Of a DNA stretch of 39,891 nucleotides, positions 1 through 8,394 are shown one piece after another. Position numbers and translations under genes: made by a program. Source of the stretch: an uncultured Bacteroidales bacterium (lineage in GTDB: Bacteria > Bacteroidota > Bacteroidia > Bacteroidales > WCHB1-69); contig CALDIA010000196.1 of assembly GCA_937901455.1 (NCBI GenBank), forward strand, positions 1 to 39,891. The letters are read 5' to 3'. Numbering within the stretch: position 1 is the first letter of the stretch; every line of letters begins with the position of its first letter. The notes under the pieces were generated by a model. The model saw nothing but the letters and a program-made list of their open reading frames with translations, was not told the DNA's origin and did not search any database.

Positions 1-238
1 CGGCAATCTGTGCGGGCGTGGCCGCGGGCGTGAGGAGGCTGTTCACCAAGTTGCCGAAGCCCGCCACAGGCGCTGGTCAGCGTGCCGCCATCCACGATGA
101 GCTTGCCCCCCCCGGGACGCACGATGACGCGGGTGTATGTTCCGCACAGCACATCAGCCGGCCCTGCCGCCGAACCTCTACAGTGAGGGTTCCTGTGCCG
201 ATGGAGGAGGGCATCACAATATACCGATTCTTGACTTT
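1..238 (-). pseudogene. Broken fragment of a T9SS-type surface protein
   Basis: No intact reading frame covers this stretch. On the minus strand, about positions 40-180 read as ...GTYTRVIVRPGGGKLIVDGG and then TLTSAC. I recall this PGGKLIVDGGTLT motif from large secreted Bacteroidetes surface proteins. Upstream, a different frame gives protein-like sequence (RYIVMPSSIGTGTLTV), and downstream a third frame reads AGFGNLVNSLLTPAATPAQIA-like text. At least one frameshift is therefore implied, and the gene also runs off the left edge. A run of eight C (plus strand, about 106-113) lies inside the motif. The stretch is clearly more GC-rich than the flanking DNA. It could be a decayed gene, a phase-variable gene in an off state, or sequence error at a contig end. 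Confidence in the motif is moderate; confidence in extent is low. Confidence 0.35.
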
Positions 239-363
239 TTAACTGTTGCTAATAAAATACTTTCGCCCGACTGAAATTTTTGTCATGTACTAAGGGAATG
301 CGTGCTAAATGTACGTGATTTGCTCGCCTCAAAAAGGGCGTCAGGATGATTTTTTATCCGAAT

Positions 364-1875
364 TTAATCTTTTTTTTCCAACACACCCGCCTTCTGCCGC
401 TCTATCTTTTCATACTCCTCGAAGAACTGCGGAAGGTTGAACATGTCGATGCGTTTGTTTAAGATGATCCGATGGTCTTTGTTATCCATGATGAACATAG
501 CGGGGTTGCCGGTTTCATAAATGCCAAAATAGTCCAAGTAGTCTAAATTGCCTTTGTTTCCGCCTACATTAATCCAAGGGTAGTTGTTCTCCTTCACGTA
601 CTTTTTCCATAAATTGAGATCTGCATTGTCTCCGATAGCGTACACATCGAAGTTGCGCTGTCCGATGCGCTCCAGAGAGTCATACACTTGTCGCAGGTTC
701 TTCGACTCTTTCTTGCAGGTGGGGCAATTGGGGTCGTAAAACCAAAGGATGGTGTATGGCTTGTTCGAGCGATAGGAGGATTTCCATTCCGTCGGATTGT
801 CCGACATGTTGGTGTCAGGTATGAAGAGCTCCGGTGCAATCTTGCCCACAAGTGTTGGTTCTATGCGGTTAATACGTTTGCGGTATTTCGACAGGATGTC
901 CTCGTCCAACCAATAGCACTTGCCTGCCAATTGATTATTGTTGGCAATGTGACAAAACACAGCGTCGTGTCCGATAATCTTGCTGGTCTCAAAATTGTAT
1001 GTCAACCAATCCACGCAATAGTGGTACATGAAGGTGTCGGCCTCGGTCTTCAGCAGGAACTGATCAATGTATTTGTTTAGTGTGTCAGACTCAGTATGGT
1101 AGATGAACTTCAGAAAATAGTCCTTCAACTTGGGTTCAAAGGAAGGTATGTAGATGAATCGATGGTCGGCTAAATCCACATTGTCCCAATAGTGGTTTTT
1201 GTAGTAATAGTTCTGTGCCACGCGGTCAATCTCTCCCGTCTCCGTCTTGAATTCCGGCACATCGATGGCCTGGTACGACTTCTGCATCTTGGAGAACAGA
1301 TAGTCCGGATGCTTGGCGATGATTTCATCGTTGATAAAGTGCATCATCTCGTCGTTGATGCTGATGAGTTTTTGCTGGTAGTAGTCGGCACTGTCTTTGA
1401 GACCACTATCCTCAAACTCCTTACGTTTCTTTCCCCACTCGCTTGCCAGCTTCTGGGCCTGGGTGGTCTTGCGCTGGAACTTCAGCATCTCCTCGTTTTC
1501 TGGGGAGTTTTTGGTGTAGAAGTTTTCTACGTTGCCTGTGGTGTCCAAATAGTATTCAAAAAACTGGTTGTTGTCGATAATGAAGTTCAGGTACAACCGC
1601 TTTTTCTCTGACACTAAGGAATACATGCCGTCATCGTACGCATTGTCGCCTTTGAAGACAAATAGACCCGGAGATACAGGCGGCAGGGAGTCTTTGATAA
1701 TTAGTTTCTCGTTAAAGTGAATGACTAAGTAAAGTAACTTGTCTTGAGAGTCTTTAATATGGAAAATCAATTCATGCCCCTTCTTGGGAGCTTGATTTTT
1801 TCCTCTTTGTGCAAATACTTGGTTCGCAAAGAGCGTTAAGACGAGACAAGTGGAAATGACAAATATTCTTTTCAT
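364..1875 (-). CDS. Exported thioredoxin-fold protein (DUF4369/DUF5106-type N-terminus)
   Basis: Begins with a signal peptide (MKRIFVISTCLVLTLFANQVFA). Next come a beta-rich N-terminal part resembling DUF4369 and a helical central part resembling DUF5106. The C-terminal thioredoxin-like domain has an ILWFYDPNCPTC motif, with cysteines at about residues 384 and 387. Proteins of this architecture are periplasmic TlpA/ResA-like oxidoreductases, common in Bacteroidetes. The CPTC pair supports thiol-disulfide activity, but the partner is unknown. I chose the ATG at 1875 over a TTG two codons earlier (1881). The ATG starts 2 nt after the stop of the preceding gene, which suggests translational coupling. 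It is the last gene of a glmM-led operon and a distant paralogue of its upstream neighbour. Family assignment is fairly sure; substrate is not known. Confidence 0.85.
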   Translation of the reverse strand: MKRIFVISTCLVLTLFANQVFAQRGKNQAPKKGHELIFHIKDSQDKLLYLVIHFNEKLIIKDSLPPVSPGLFVFKGDNAYDDGMYSLVSEKKRLYLNFIIDNNQFFEYYLDTTGNVENFYTKNSPENEEMLKFQRKTTQAQKLASEWGKKRKEFEDSGLKDSADYYQQKLISINDEMMHFINDEIIAKHPDYLFSKMQKSYQAIDVPEFKTETGEIDRVAQNYYYKNHYWDNVDLADHRFIYIPSFEPKLKDYFLKFIYHTESDTLNKYIDQFLLKTEADTFMYHYCVDWLTYNFETSKIIGHDAVFCHIANNNQLAGKCYWLDEDILSKYRKRINRIEPTLVGKIAPELFIPDTNMSDNPTEWKSSYRSNKPYTILWFYDPNCPTCKKESKNLRQVYDSLERIGQRNFDVYAIGDNADLNLWKKYVKENNYPWINVGGNKGNLDYLDYFGIYETGNPAMFIMDNKDHRIILNKRIDMFNLPQFFEEYEKIERQKAGVLEKKD

Positions 1876-1877
1876 AT

Positions 1878-3167
1878 TCAATTACTGTTGGGGTGCTGTT
1901 TTAAAAAAGTCTCAAGTTCTTCTAACGTGATTTGTCGTTTAATTATTGTGGAGGACGTATTATCGATGAGGAATATTACAGGTGTTGTCATGATGTCAAA
2001 ATAGTCGATAAAATCCACATTGGCTTCGCCCATGGAGGTGCTCAGGTTGATCCAGTCCCAAAGGTTATGCTGGTCAGAGAAGGCTTTCCAGCGGTCGTAG
2101 TCTTCGTTTACCTCTACGGCAAAGACCTCAAAGTCGGCGATATTTTCCAGATCGTGATACATTTTGTGGAGTATAGGGGTCATCTCTTGGCAGTGGTCGC
2201 AGTCTGGGTCCCAGAACCACAATATGGTATATCGCGTGGCGATGTCTTTGGTGGAGTGGGCTTTGCCGTCAATGTCATGGGATATCAGTTCGGGAATCTG
2301 TGCGCCTGGGGTGATTCTGCGGATGCGGTCCATTTTGCGGGCGATCATTCGTGCACGGTCCTCTGGCACCCAAGCCTTGTCGAAATCATCGTACACATGC
2401 AACAGCAGCTCGTCATAGTAAGGGTCACGCAAATCGTCTATGGTGTTGAAAATGAAGGCCAGCATCGCATCACGTGTGCAGATGTTACCCGCATGTAGGA
2501 TATTGTCGATGACGGCCCGCTTGTCTGCATTCGAAACCTCATAGTCGGAGAGATACTCCGCCAAGGTGCGGAAGAAGTAGGTGGAGGTGTGTAGCGCACG
2601 CGCATCTTTGAAGTTGTAGTATCGTGTCCAAAGGGAGAAAAACTGCGTGTCTATTTCTTGCTTGAAGCGCGAGAAATAGAAAATAGCCTTTACCCTGTCA
2701 AGGTAAGAGTCAGGGGCGGTTTCCAAAGCCACAGTCAGCTCTTGGGGAGCCACCTTGCCTAAGCGCGCACGATGCAGGAAATTGTACAACGCTTCGTTTT
2801 CTTCAGAACCTATAATGCTAACAGGATCTTGACTGCTTCCAGGTGTTAGAATGGTGAAACTCGTTGAACTGTTCAAAATAACTGGCAACTGGTAGCGATG
2901 GTCTTCATTGACGATAGTGTACACACCTTGCGGAATCCACACTTTCTTGGTGCGTAACCGTGCCTTGCCCTTCTTGACAACCGCGCTGTCAATGATTTGG
3001 TACTCGTCCATGCTGGAGGAACGAAGGTACACTTTGCCGGTGTAGGGGATGTTCTTGATGGTAAGGTCGTACAGTGTAAAGCCATCCACACACGATTCTA
3101 TCTGTGCCGATAATGTCTGGCAGAAAAAAAATAGTACTGATAGAAACCCAAACAATTTTTTTTTCAT
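1878..3167 (-). CDS. Exported thioredoxin-fold protein, paralogue of the downstream gene
   Basis: 429 residues starting MKKKLFGFLSVLFFF, with a signal peptide ending near LSAQ. The C-terminal thioredoxin-like domain carries ILWFWDPDCDHC (cysteines at about residues 323 and 326), followed by a TTPVIFLID segment that supplies the cis-proline region typical of thioredoxin folds. The N-terminal half is shorter than in the neighbour but shares its plan: a beta-rich start followed by helices. The ATG at 3167 overlaps the glmM stop as TAATG, so I prefer it over the upstream in-frame ATG at 3179. A periplasmic TlpA-like disulfide oxidoreductase role is inferred from the CxxC motif. Having two such genes back to back, both coupled, suggests that the two proteins act on related substrates. 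Confidence 0.85.
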   Translation of the reverse strand: MKKKLFGFLSVLFFFCQTLSAQIESCVDGFTLYDLTIKNIPYTGKVYLRSSSMDEYQIIDSAVVKKGKARLRTKKVWIPQGVYTIVNEDHRYQLPVILNSSTSFTILTPGSSQDPVSIIGSEENEALYNFLHRARLGKVAPQELTVALETAPDSYLDRVKAIFYFSRFKQEIDTQFFSLWTRYYNFKDARALHTSTYFFRTLAEYLSDYEVSNADKRAVIDNILHAGNICTRDAMLAFIFNTIDDLRDPYYDELLLHVYDDFDKAWVPEDRARMIARKMDRIRRITPGAQIPELISHDIDGKAHSTKDIATRYTILWFWDPDCDHCQEMTPILHKMYHDLENIADFEVFAVEVNEDYDRWKAFSDQHNLWDWINLSTSMGEANVDFIDYFDIMTTPVIFLIDNTSSTIIKRQITLEELETFLKQHPNSN

Positions 3168-4561
3168 TATTGGATGCATTTCTGGATATACGATTTGATG
3201 GAGGATGCCAGTTGGTCAGCCTCCTCTTTGGAGTGCGCTTCAGTGTAGATGCGGAGAATTGGCTCGGTATTGGAACTGCGGATATGTGCCCAAGAGTTGG
3301 CAAAGTCAATTTTGACGCCATCGACGCGGTTGACAGACTCCAGGATGAAATGCTCCTCAATTTTGTCTAACAAATCATGGGTGTTAATATTGTCGTTCAG
3401 TTCGATTTTGTTTTTGGAGATGTGGTACTCGGGATAGCGTTGGCGCAACTCCGAGCACTTGCACTTTGCGGTGGCCAGGTGCGACAGGAAGAGGGCAACG
3501 CCCACCAGCGCATCACGGCCATAGTGTAGGGCAGGGAAGATGACGCCGCCGTTGCCTTCTCCGCCGATGATGGCGTTGGTCTCTTTCATCTTCTCCACCA
3601 CGTTGACCTCGCCCACTGCGGAGGCTTGGTAACTGACGCCGTGTTGCTCACTCACATCGCGAAGTGCGCGGGAGGAAGAAAGGTTTGAAACCGTGTTGCC
3701 CTTCTCATGCATCAAGATGTAGTCGGCAACCGCCACCAAGGTGTACTCCTCGCCAAACATGGTGCCGTCTTCTTGCAGGAGAGCCAGTCGGTCCACATCT
3801 GGATCCACCACGATTCCAAGGTCGTAATGGCCGTCTTGGCGCATGGTATCGGCAATGTCCGTGAGATTCTCGGGGATCGGCTCGGGGGCGTGGCGGAAAA
3901 TACCATTCATCTCCTTATTGAGGACAGTTATCTCCTCTACACCTAATTGCTTGAGCAATGGTGGAATGGAAATGGCTCCAGTAGAGTTGATGGCATCTAT
4001 GATAATACGGAAATGAGCCTTTTGAATGGCATCCATATTAACCAGCGGAAGGGCTAAGATAGTATCTATATGTTGCTGAATGGCATTGTTGTCATGAAGG
4101 TGTTTGCCTAAATGCTGTACATCGGCATATTCAAAGCGGTGTACCCCTTTGGCAATGTCGAGCAGACGTTTGCCATCCGCTGCCGATATGAATTCGCCGC
4201 TGCTGTTGAGCAACTTCAGGGCATTCCATTGCATGGGGTTGTGGCTGGCGGTGATGATAATGCCACCGTCAGCATGGTGTGCTACCACCGCCATTTCTGT
4301 GGTAGGCGTGGTGGAGAGACCAATGTCAATAACATCCACACCCGAACTGCACAATGTGCCGCAAACGATAGCACTGACAATATCTCCTGAAATGCGCGCA
4401 TCCCTGCCTACCACGATGGTCAGGCGCTCTTTGCAACTCAATTCCCGGATGAGCACGGTGAAGGCGGAAGTCAGTTCGATAATGTCAAACGGAGTGAGGT
4501 TTGAGCCGGAAGGCCCCCCAATGGTACCTCGTATGCCTGAAATGGATTTGATAAGAGTCAT
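3167..4561 (-). CDS. glmM: Phosphoglucosamine mutase (alpha-D-phosphohexomutase family)
   Basis: 464 residues. The enzyme interconverts glucosamine-6-phosphate and glucosamine-1-phosphate on the route to UDP-GlcNAc for peptidoglycan and LPS. All four signature regions are present: the phosphoserine loop TASHNP with Ser at about residue 106, the metal site DPDVDR, the sugar-binding EGNGG, and the phosphate-binding RSSNTEPILR near the C-terminus. The length matches the family. The frame extends upstream to 4714, but the ATG at 4561 starts the conserved sequence MTLIKSISGIRGTIGG and sits just downstream of a -7 box. Some Bacteroidetes homologues are annotated as phosphoglucomutase/phosphomannomutase, so sugar specificity is inferred. 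The stop overlaps the next start. Confidence 0.9.
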   Translation of the reverse strand: MTLIKSISGIRGTIGGPSGSNLTPFDIIELTSAFTVLIRELSCKERLTIVVGRDARISGDIVSAIVCGTLCSSGVDVIDIGLSTTPTTEMAVVAHHADGGIIITASHNPMQWNALKLLNSSGEFISAADGKRLLDIAKGVHRFEYADVQHLGKHLHDNNAIQQHIDTILALPLVNMDAIQKAHFRIIIDAINSTGAISIPPLLKQLGVEEITVLNKEMNGIFRHAPEPIPENLTDIADTMRQDGHYDLGIVVDPDVDRLALLQEDGTMFGEEYTLVAVADYILMHEKGNTVSNLSSSRALRDVSEQHGVSYQASAVGEVNVVEKMKETNAIIGGEGNGGVIFPALHYGRDALVGVALFLSHLATAKCKCSELRQRYPEYHISKNKIELNDNINTHDLLDKIEEHFILESVNRVDGVKIDFANSWAHIRSSNTEPILRIYTEAHSKEEADQLASSIKSYIQKCIQ

Positions 4562-4583
4562 GCTACCTATTAATAATATGGCG

Positions 4584-4591
4584 CAAAAATA
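4584..4591 (-). promoter_or_regulatory. -7 box for glmM operon
   Basis: TATTTTTG on the minus strand matches the Bacteroidetes -7 consensus TAnnTTTG. It predicts a start about 16 nt before the glmM ATG. No convincing -33 TTTG is seen at the right spacing. Confidence 0.5.
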
Positions 4592-4697
4592 CAAAAAAAA
4601 AGCAATGATATGACATTGCGCTCGTTGAACGGGAAAGTTTGCCCAATGTTGGTGCGTTTTGGAGAATGCCGCATTTCGCAAGATATTGAAAAAGTGG

Positions 4698-4785
4698 TTT
4701 GTCCTATCCGTCAAGATATACTTTTGCGGCTTAATAATTTAATAGCTTAATAATTTAATAGCTTAATAAAAAATGTATATCTTTG
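4698..4785 (+). promoter_or_regulatory. Two tandem promoters for the M20 dipeptidase gene
   Basis: The first has TTTG at 4698-4701 and TACTTTTG at 4719-4726, with a 17-bp gap. The second has TATCTTTG at 4778-4785 with a weak TTTA about 20 bp upstream. Both fit TTTG-N(17-20)-TAnnTTTG. A 16-bp tandem repeat lies between the two -7 boxes. Confidence 0.5.
4731..4769. repeat. 16-bp tandem repeat, about 2.4 copies
   Basis: The unit TTAATAATTTAATAGC occurs at 4731-4746 and again, identically, at 4747-4762. A 7-nt partial third copy follows at 4763-4769. It is purely AT-rich apart from the terminal GC and sits between the two -7 boxes upstream of the M20 gene. Confidence 0.9.
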
Positions 4786-4873
4786 CCGCTCAGTTAACAT
4801 GGCTGCTGTTGCGGGATAATGGGTTCTGCCCGCATCGAAGGCCTTCCGAAAGTCAGAACCCACTTTATCCATT

Positions 4874-6232
4874 ATGGAACCGAAAAAGTACATTGAAACC
4901 CACAAAGACAGATTCTTGGAGGAACTTTTCACCTTGTTGAGAATCCCATCCATTAGCTCCGAGAGTGAACACAAACCCGATATGATCCGATGCGCAGAAC
5001 GCTGGCGTGAACTGATTCTCGCCGCTGGAGCCGACAAATGCGAGGTGATGCCTACCGAGGGTAACCCCATTGTGTATGGTGAAAAAATGGTCGATCCCGC
5101 AGCAAAGACTGTGCTTGTGTATGGACACTACGACGTGATGCCAGTGGACCCGATTGAATTGTGGAACACTGAACCTTTTGAACCAGTCATCAAGGACGGT
5201 AAGATCTGGGGACGCGGTTCGGATGACGACAAGGGCCAGTCGTTTATGCACGCTAAGGCTTTCGAAACGATGATCCAAACGGGTACATTACCCTGTAATG
5301 TGAAGTTTATGCTGGAGGGCGAGGAGGAGATTGGCTCCCCCAGTTTGTCAAAATGGGTGGAAGAATATAAAGATTTGGTTAAAGCTGACGTGATACTGGT
5401 GTCGGATACCAGCATGATTGCCAGCGATGTACCCTCCATCACGACTGGGTTACGAGGATTGGCCTATTGGGAGATAGAGGTGACGGGCCCGAATGCCGAC
5501 CTGCACTCCGGCATTTTCGGTGGTTCTGTGGCAAACCCTTTGAACACACTTTGCGAGATGATCGCCAAGTGCATGGATGAGAATAACCATATTACAATAC
5601 CTCATTTTTATGATGATGTGGTGGATTGTTCAGATGAGGAGCGGAAATTGCTCAATATGGCTCCCTATAACGAAGAGGAATATAAGGAATCACTGGGCGT
5701 GAAAGCGTTGCGTGGTGAAAAGGGCTATACCAAGATTGAACATGTCGGCATTCGCCCTACCTTCGACCTTTGCGGCATGTGGGGTGGTTATACGGCTGAA
5801 GGCTCCAAAACGGTGCTGCCTTCCAAGGCTTATGCTAAACTCTCCTGCCGTCTGGTACCTAACCAGAATCATGAGAAGATTGCCGAATTGGTGAAGGACT
5901 ACTTTGAGTCCAAAGCTCCAGAATATGTCACTGTCAAGGTGACTCCGCTCCATGGTGGCCAGGCTTACGGTTGTCCAACCGATCATCCGGCTTATAAGGC
6001 CGCTGAAGCCGCCTATATGGATACTTATGGCAAATTGGCTATTCCGATGCGCAGCGGCGGCAGTATCCCCATCATTGCCCGTTTTGAGGAGGTGCTGGGC
6101 ATCAAGTCCATCCTGATGGGCTTTGGCCTCGGCGAGGATGCCATCCACTCACCTAACGAGAACTATCGCCTGGATCATTTCTATAAAGGCATTGAAACCA
6201 TCTGCGCCTTCTACAAGCACTTCGCAGAATAG
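4874..6232 (+). CDS. M20 family metallo-dipeptidase
   Basis: 452 residues, cytoplasmic (no signal peptide). The di-zinc site is recognisable: YGHYDVMP with His about 85 and Asp about 87, GRGSDDDKGQ with the bridging Asp about 117, the catalytic EGEEEIGS pair at about 150-152, and a late histidine in the GEDAIHSPNE segment. A dimerisation (lid) domain is inserted between about residues 190 and 340. The sequence pattern fits the dipeptidase subgroup (CNDP/PepV-like, often annotated dipeptidase) rather than ArgE or DapE, but exact substrate cannot be read. It is transcribed alone, divergently from glmM, from a two-promoter region. The next gene is convergent. Confidence 0.9.
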   Translation: MEPKKYIETHKDRFLEELFTLLRIPSISSESEHKPDMIRCAERWRELILAAGADKCEVMPTEGNPIVYGEKMVDPAAKTVLVYGHYDVMPVDPIELWNTEPFEPVIKDGKIWGRGSDDDKGQSFMHAKAFETMIQTGTLPCNVKFMLEGEEEIGSPSLSKWVEEYKDLVKADVILVSDTSMIASDVPSITTGLRGLAYWEIEVTGPNADLHSGIFGGSVANPLNTLCEMIAKCMDENNHITIPHFYDDVVDCSDEERKLLNMAPYNEEEYKESLGVKALRGEKGYTKIEHVGIRPTFDLCGMWGGYTAEGSKTVLPSKAYAKLSCRLVPNQNHEKIAELVKDYFESKAPEYVTVKVTPLHGGQAYGCPTDHPAYKAAEAAYMDTYGKLAIPMRSGGSIPIIARFEEVLGIKSILMGFGLGEDAIHSPNENYRLDHFYKGIETICAFYKHFAE

Positions 6233-6483
6233 CAATGGCCTAATGTGCTTAACCAAAGTTGCTCCCGACACAATCTAAGGAACAGGAAAATGAGAAATCA
6301 ATGTCCCTTGTTTGGACTCATAGGGCAACTTGACCAAAAGGAGCAGTGAAGGTTACGAATCTGACTAAGGATCCGCGACACGGGTGATTGAATACTACGA
6401 GTAGAAAGTTGCCTTTAACTCTCCTGTTTGCCATACCCGACCAGTCCCAGACCAGGGACTGGTTAGCTGTGGTTGAGAAAAAG
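6233..6483. other. Intergenic stretch between convergent genes
   Basis: About 250 bp between the M20 gene and the convergent unknown gene. The only structure I see is a perfect 8-bp hairpin with a 6-nt loop at 6441-6462 (CCAGTCCC / GGGACTGG). It lacks a T-tract on either side, so it is not a clear terminator. No convincing small gene is visible. Confidence 0.4.
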
Positions 6484-8154
6484 TTACTCTTTCGTCAGAT
6501 ACATCACCATTCGCCCGTTTTCGTAAAGTTTTATGGTAATATGGTGGTACGACCACTTCAGATACTTGCTTTCCCCATCTGATTTTACAGGCTTTTTGCC
6601 AGTCAAGCGAGTCAAAATCTGGCATACTTGCGAATGCTTTTTCTCCACATGGTCAATTTTCCCTGAACTGCGAGTGGACGAGTTGTACACAGTAGTCTTT
6701 ATCCACTCAAAAAATGCGCCCAAGACCAAAGAATCGCTTCTATGTACGCAATAGTCCACAGATAAGGTCCCTTTAGGATCGATTACGGTATAATAGCTGT
6801 ATCTTTCGTACTCACCCGTCTGGTACTCATCGGGATAATAAAGATTGGCCAAATCTCTGAATTCTCCCTGGCAGGTAGCCCGTAACGACTTCTCCACGCT
6901 GTCTGTCTGGGAAAGAGTCAGATGTTCAAGATGATTTAGAAGGAATTGGAGCAAAGGCTCGATGTTGTCTGTACCTATATAAGGCAGTGAATCCTGATTG
7001 TGGATAATGTGACAGATATGGATGAGCGTATCCTGGATTTCCAGCACTCCGTATGAATTTTTATCCTCCTTGAATTGCAAAAAACATTGATTTGGAGCAG
7101 GACTAATACCTCTAAAGCAATCGTGCCATCGGAAAAAACGGTATGGATGTTCCAAATCAATTTTTTTAATCAGTTTTCCGCCTTCGAGTTGGACAATGTA
7201 TGTTTTCTTCTTGGTATTTATCAAGTAGTAAATATTCCCATTTGTCAAGAATGCATCTGAAAATACCGTGTCGTAAGCCTTCTCGTCCCTGTCTTCATTA
7301 TACCTACCTGTGAATTGGAAAAGAGTAGGGATAGGATTAACTTTTATGCCACCGGAATGATAAAGGTTTTCCAAAAAAGCGTTTTTGTCCGCAGAGGCAT
7401 CCTCGTATGTGAACCCCTTTTCACATAATTGTGTTTTCGCTTCCATGGAAATCAAGGTGTCCACTTTGCTGTCCCGAATGAAATAATAGACATTGTCTTT
7501 TTTGATGATACGCGACAATTTTCCAGGCATAAGGTGTTGGGGAAAATACTCTTTAACTACAGGATAGGAAGGTTTTATAGTGACAGAAGAGCTGCTTTCC
7601 CAAATATCCGTGCTCACTTCTGGCGTATTCTGCAGAACGTCAAGGTGCGATGTTGTTTTATTTATAAACCAGATGTAGTCTCCCCATTCGCCAATGTCAA
7701 TGTATGCAACGTCGTATTGGTCGTCCTCATATATCACATTGGAGACCACTTCAACGGGGTTCCATTGCCAAGCAGCCATATCAAAATAATAGCCGTTCTG
7801 TTCATTGCTAAGATGATATGGCCTTAGGAAGAGGGTGTCGTGTCGCAAAAAAAGGTCGCCATAATAGTTTCTTTGAAAATCTTTGGGCAGACTTACCTCT
7901 TTAATCTCATTTCCATCTTCTGAAATTACGAGCAGTCGGTTTTTCCATAGCCAATGGTCATAGCGTTGTGCTTCTTTGAAAATACAGAAATAATAGCCGT
8001 GATATTTTGCGGCCCACTTCATTTCAAAATCTGAAGTCGGGCTTATGAAATCAGAGGCGTTAATCCGTAGCGTGTCCTCCGCCACCTGGAACTGCTGTGC
8101 ATAAGAAGTGAAAGACATCACGAGGAATGCAATAAGATACTTTAAGCGATACAT
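6484..8154 (-). CDS. Exported protein of unknown function
   Basis: 556 residues beginning MYRLKYLIAFLVMSFTSYAQ, a signal peptide with a typical Bacteroidetes SxAQ cleavage region. I do not recognise the family. The N-terminal 350 residues are rich in short beta segments with aromatic and Asp residues (for example WGDYIWFINKTT, KHGYYFC-like strands), which could be a beta-propeller, but no repeat is clear. The C-terminal 150 residues are a separate, more helical part (DIEPLLQFLLNHLEHL, then an EKSLRATC region). It stands alone between the M20 dipeptidase (convergent) and the tmRNA terminator. A -7 box lies about 95 bp upstream of the start. No catalytic motif can be named. Confidence 0.8.
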   Translation of the reverse strand: MYRLKYLIAFLVMSFTSYAQQFQVAEDTLRINASDFISPTSDFEMKWAAKYHGYYFCIFKEAQRYDHWLWKNRLLVISEDGNEIKEVSLPKDFQRNYYGDLFLRHDTLFLRPYHLSNEQNGYYFDMAAWQWNPVEVVSNVIYEDDQYDVAYIDIGEWGDYIWFINKTTSHLDVLQNTPEVSTDIWESSSSVTIKPSYPVVKEYFPQHLMPGKLSRIIKKDNVYYFIRDSKVDTLISMEAKTQLCEKGFTYEDASADKNAFLENLYHSGGIKVNPIPTLFQFTGRYNEDRDEKAYDTVFSDAFLTNGNIYYLINTKKKTYIVQLEGGKLIKKIDLEHPYRFFRWHDCFRGISPAPNQCFLQFKEDKNSYGVLEIQDTLIHICHIIHNQDSLPYIGTDNIEPLLQFLLNHLEHLTLSQTDSVEKSLRATCQGEFRDLANLYYPDEYQTGEYERYSYYTVIDPKGTLSVDYCVHRSDSLVLGAFFEWIKTTVYNSSTRSSGKIDHVEKKHSQVCQILTRLTGKKPVKSDGESKYLKWSYHHITIKLYENGRMVMYLTKE

Positions 8155-8248
8155 CTTTCCGGTATAGAGACTTCTGGGTATTCACGCTTCACACCGTATC
8201 CGCGGATCATGCGAAGTCGTTAAACATTATCCGAAGAGAACGGTGCTG

Positions 8249-8256
8249 CAAAAATA
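8249..8256 (-). promoter_or_regulatory. -7 box for the unknown exported protein
   Basis: TATTTTTG on the minus strand matches TAnnTTTG. It predicts a leader of roughly 88 nt before the start codon at 8154. It lies downstream of the tmRNA terminator, so this gene has its own promoter. Confidence 0.45.
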
Positions 8257-8322
8257 GTAAATATCTGTATCAGCATGATGAAACGAATGGAAAAGGTTGC
8301 AGTGACAGGATGGAGTTAATGC

Positions 8323-8355
8323 AAAATACACTGACAATCTTTTGATTATCAGTGT
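8323..8355 (-). terminator. Rho-independent terminator of tmRNA
   Basis: The hairpin has outer arms ACACTGA (8328-8334) and TCAGTGT (8349-8355). The inner stem AATC/GATT closes a TTTT loop, with one C/A mismatch between the two stems. On the minus strand it is followed by ATTTT. It lies 40 nt past the tmRNA 3' end. Confidence 0.7.
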
Positions 8356-8394
8356 CTTTCTTCGTGTTTCGGGGTGTGTTTTCCCCGTTGGAAG

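Noticed and set aside
18..242. Plus-strand open frame of 74 codons at the left edge
   Set aside because: It is antisense to the recognisable VIVRPGGGKLIVDGG motif and its translation is rich in Arg and Pro without any family features.
6441..6462. 8-bp perfect hairpin between convergent genes
   Set aside because: Not called a terminator because no T-tract follows on either strand; it is only noted in the intergenic entry.
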